A program made the translations under genes and the position numbers. 64,000 bases of DNA from Leptolyngbya sp. KIOST-1. GTDB lineage: Bacteria > Cyanobacteriota > Cyanobacteriia > Phormidesmidales > Phormidesmidaceae. Location: contig NZ_JQFA01000002.1 in NCBI RefSeq assembly GCF_000763385.1, positions 124,001 to 188,000 on the forward strand, written 5' to 3'. Under the pieces are notes generated by a model. The model had not been told where the DNA came from. It saw only the letters and a list, made by a program, of their open reading frames with translations, and did no database searches. How positions within the stretch are numbered: position 1 is the first letter of the stretch; the number at the start of each line of letters is the position of its first letter. Positions 62,211 through 64,000 of this stretch are shown in pieces.

Positions 62211-63020
62211 TCAGTAGCCCACCTCGGGCACCGGTTCGGGGTCGAAGCCAAACCACTTGCGGTGCAGAGCCGCGATCGTCCCATCGGCCAGCATGTCATC
62301 TAAAACCGCATCAATGTGGGGCTTATTAGGCGAACCGGGGGGGAGGGCAATGCCGTAGTATTCCTCGGTCAGGAGCTGATCGAGCAGGCGTACATCCTGA
62401 ATATTGGCCAGCGCCAGCATACCCAGGGTGGTGGGTTTGTCCTTGATCACCGCATCTACGTTGCCCCGTTCCAGGTCCATCAGGGCTTTTTCGGCCGAAT
62501 CAAAGGTGACAAGCTGGGTGTTGGGCACCTGGGCAGCCAGCTCCGCGCCGGTGGTGCCCAGCTTGACGGCGATTTTTTTGCCCGTCAGGTCTGACAGCGA
62601 GACAATGTCCACTTCGTCGCGACGGACGGCAACGGCCAGCCCCGAACTGAAATAGGGCCGCGAAAAGTCAACCGCCTCGTCGCGACGGGCGGTGATGGTG
62701 ATAGCGTCGATCGCGGCATCGGCGGTTTCGGCTTCCAGGGTGGCCAGCAGGCCATCGAAGGGAATAAAGGCAAATTCAACCCCCAGCCCCAGCCGCCGCG
62801 CCACCTCGGTGATCAGGTCCACATCAAAGCCTACCAGCTCACCCGCCGCCGTCTGGTACACAAAGGGGGGAAAGGCTGGCTCGGTAGACACCACCAGGGT
62901 TTCCGGATCACCTACGTAGCTACGCGCCCTGGGGGCGTGCCGACTGAGGGGAGGGGTGCTACAGGCCAGGGTGAGCAGGCCCACGGCCACAAGGACTTGA
63001 GAACGTTGGCGGCGACCCAT
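62211..63020 (-). CDS. extracellular solute-binding lipoprotein (amino-acid type, family 3)
   Basis: 269 residues. Lipobox LLTLAC (Cys ~20) after an Arg-rich start, then the SBP_bac_3 domain: LVVSTEPAFPPFVYQTAAGE, LVGFDVDLITEVARRLGLGV, FIPFDGLLATLE, ARRDEAVDFSRPYF, and a second lobe with KIAVKLGTTG. It binds polar or basic amino acids for an ABC importer; no permease or ATPase is adjacent, so it may serve a system elsewhere. Begins 23 bases after the beta-barrel gene. Confidence 0.92.
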   Translation of the reverse strand: MGRRQRSQVLVAVGLLTLACSTPPLSRHAPRARSYVGDPETLVVSTEPAFPPFVYQTAAGELVGFDVDLITEVARRLGLGVEFAFIPFDGLLATLEAETADAAIDAITITARRDEAVDFSRPYFSSGLAVAVRRDEVDIVSLSDLTGKKIAVKLGTTGAELAAQVPNTQLVTFDSAEKALMDLERGNVDAVIKDKPTTLGMLALANIQDVRLLDQLLTEEYYGIALPPGSPNKPHIDAVLDDMLADGTIAALHRKWFGFDPEPVPEVGY

Positions 63021-63043
63021 GCTAGCTCCCCCTCGTAACTGAT

Positions 63044-64000
63044 CTAGAACAGGGGTATGGTGGCATCGATTGCGGCCCCAAAGAATGTATCGTTAAATCG
63101 TACTCGAGGTTCTGACGATCGCCCAAAACTGACGCCGCCGTAGACGTTGAGCCGTACATTGGGGCTGAGCCGATAGGCCACCTGACCCAGCACTTGCTGA
63201 AACGTGTCGTAGCGGGGCTGGGCGGTGTAGTCGATTAAGTTGAGCTGATAGCTGAGGCCCAGCTGAACTTGAGAGGTGACATCGTAGCCCAGATAAGCTC
63301 CGGCAGATTGAAAGATACGGCTAAAGTCGGTGGCGGTGCCGCCGCTGGTTGACTGAGCGCCGTTGTACTGAAGGAAATAGAAAGAGTCAACGGCAAGCTT
63401 TGGGGTAATCGAATCGCGGCGACCCAGGGTGAGGCCCAGCGCCGTATTTTTAAAAAACCGCTCCCGATTGCCCCCTGGACGATACAGTTCCTGGTAAGTC
63501 AGAACAAGCTGTCCATAACTGCGGGGGCTCAGCCCCTGGCGTAAGCCGACCCGAAACCGTAGGTCGTCGTAGTTGAGGGATGCCTGAGCACCATAGCGCT
63601 GCAGACCCAGATCGGCCGTAGCGATCAGGGCCGTTTGCGGGCCGAGGGTGGGATAGACGCCAAAGGCAATCGAGGGCCGAAAAAAGGTATCGCCGGTCAG
63701 TCCCCCCACATCGTTAATGGCTAGCAGAATGTTGTCACTGCTGGCGATCGCGAGCCGAGCCGAGAAAAACCCAATTCTGGCTGGGGGCTGCGTGGTCGCA
63801 GGCGGCAGCTGCGGCTGCTCACGAATGCGCAAAATTCCCAGGTCAGGATCCTCAAACAGGCTGCGCACCTGAATCACCCCCAGCTCTGGATCGGGGGAAA
63901 CCGACTCCAGATCGTTGCCCCCCTGGGCCAGGTCGCTGGAGCTCCTTTCCTCCGCCTCGGAGTCCTCCGCTGGAGGGAGATTGAGCGGGGCTGGGTTAGC
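63044..64000 (-). CDS. outer-membrane beta-barrel protein, 5' end beyond the window
   Basis: The frame is open to the window edge; at least 318 residues. Upstream part is acidic and Pro-rich (ESVSPDPELG), then ~240 residues of alternating beta-strands with aromatic girdles (LRFRVGLRQGLSP; YGQLVLTYQELYRPGG; LGLSYQLNLIDYT; LNVYGGVSFGRSS) ending in IDATIPLF, a typical C-terminal Phe-type OmpA-insertion signal. Probably an outer-membrane or surface barrel. Same strand as and just ahead of the binding lipoprotein gene. Confidence 0.75.
   Translation of the reverse strand, partial: ANPAPLNLPPAEDSEAEERSSSDLAQGGNDLESVSPDPELGVIQVRSLFEDPDLGILRIREQPQLPPATTQPPARIGFFSARLAIASSDNILLAINDVGGLTGDTFFRPSIAFGVYPTLGPQTALIATADLGLQRYGAQASLNYDDLRFRVGLRQGLSPRSYGQLVLTYQELYRPGGNRERFFKNTALGLTLGRRDSITPKLAVDSFYFLQYNGAQSTSGGTATDFSRIFQSAGAYLGYDVTSQVQLGLSYQLNLIDYTAQPRYDTFQQVLGQVAYRLSPNVRLNVYGGVSFGRSSEPRVRFNDTFFGAAIDATIPLF

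Overview
The window reads as chromosomal DNA from a cyanobacterium, most likely a filamentous Leptolyngbya/Nodosilinea-type lineage (the lineage is inference). The evidence is cyanophycin synthetase, an allophycocyanin paralogue, the cyanobacterial families DUF1830, DUF3285 and DUF1995, and very frequent GCGATCGC (HIP1) octamers. GC content is moderately high and genes are packed on both strands. No rRNA, CRISPR array or prophage module was seen.

Region by region: (1) 0.3-9.7 kb is a stress and acclimation block on the + strand: a CsbD-like protein, a YflT/GS17M-like glycine-zipper protein, a BON lipoprotein, a 1051-residue membrane protein with about seven copies of a helical repeat, Dps, a secreted small protein overlapping an allophycocyanin alpha-type gene, a zinc-ribbon microprotein, a response regulator whose phospho-Asp is Glu, DUF1830 and a pentapeptide protein. 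(2) 9.8-15.6 kb (- strand) holds signalling genes: a PAS-GGDEF protein, its PAS-only sister and a CheB-CheR-PAS fusion. Two MITE-like elements lie around them. (3) 16-20.9 kb carries small proteins, a Cys-less rhodanese, FtsH, a PII-like protein and a serine hydrolase gene that is cut by an insertion element. (4) 22.9-24.5 kb carries a GST and a fasciclin-domain protein.

(5) 25.1-41.9 kb is a plasmid-like accessory island ending close to tRNA-Val(UAC). It contains two copies of a module made of a MobF (TrwC/TraI-like) relaxase, a divergent noncoding region with a candidate oriT, a ParM-like actin and a ParR-like partner. The first relaxase is full length; the second is cut in its Walker A motif. 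Between the modules are small conserved genes, a frameshifted DUF5674 gene and a mosaic of gene fragments.

(6) 42.3-64 kb is ordinary chromosome: tRNA-Val, pepP, an MBL-fold protein, a CrtI-type desaturase, a Uma2 nuclease, the trpG-dgkA-ybeY-DUF3285 group, a 2OG-Fe(II) oxygenase, prfB with its programmed frameshift, glmM, DUF309, a cysteine desulfurase, DUF1995, cphA, a TPR protein, a sigma-like factor, a VOC protein, a solute-binding lipoprotein and a beta-barrel protein that runs off the end.

The most unusual content is a set of insertion elements whose transposase interior has been replaced by pieces of host or island genes while the terminal inverted repeats remain. One (20,958-22,686) has IS4-type ends and a 10-bp target duplication and encloses three fragments identical to sequences at 44.2, 37.6 and 28.9 kb. 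The other is an IS3-type element present twice (33,101-34,996 and 35,645-37,417). There a flavin reductase fragment is fused in frame to OrfA just after the A7G slippery run, with fragments of other genes behind it. These resemble the gene-capturing Pack-type transposons of eukaryotes. An assembly artefact is the main alternative and must be excluded first.
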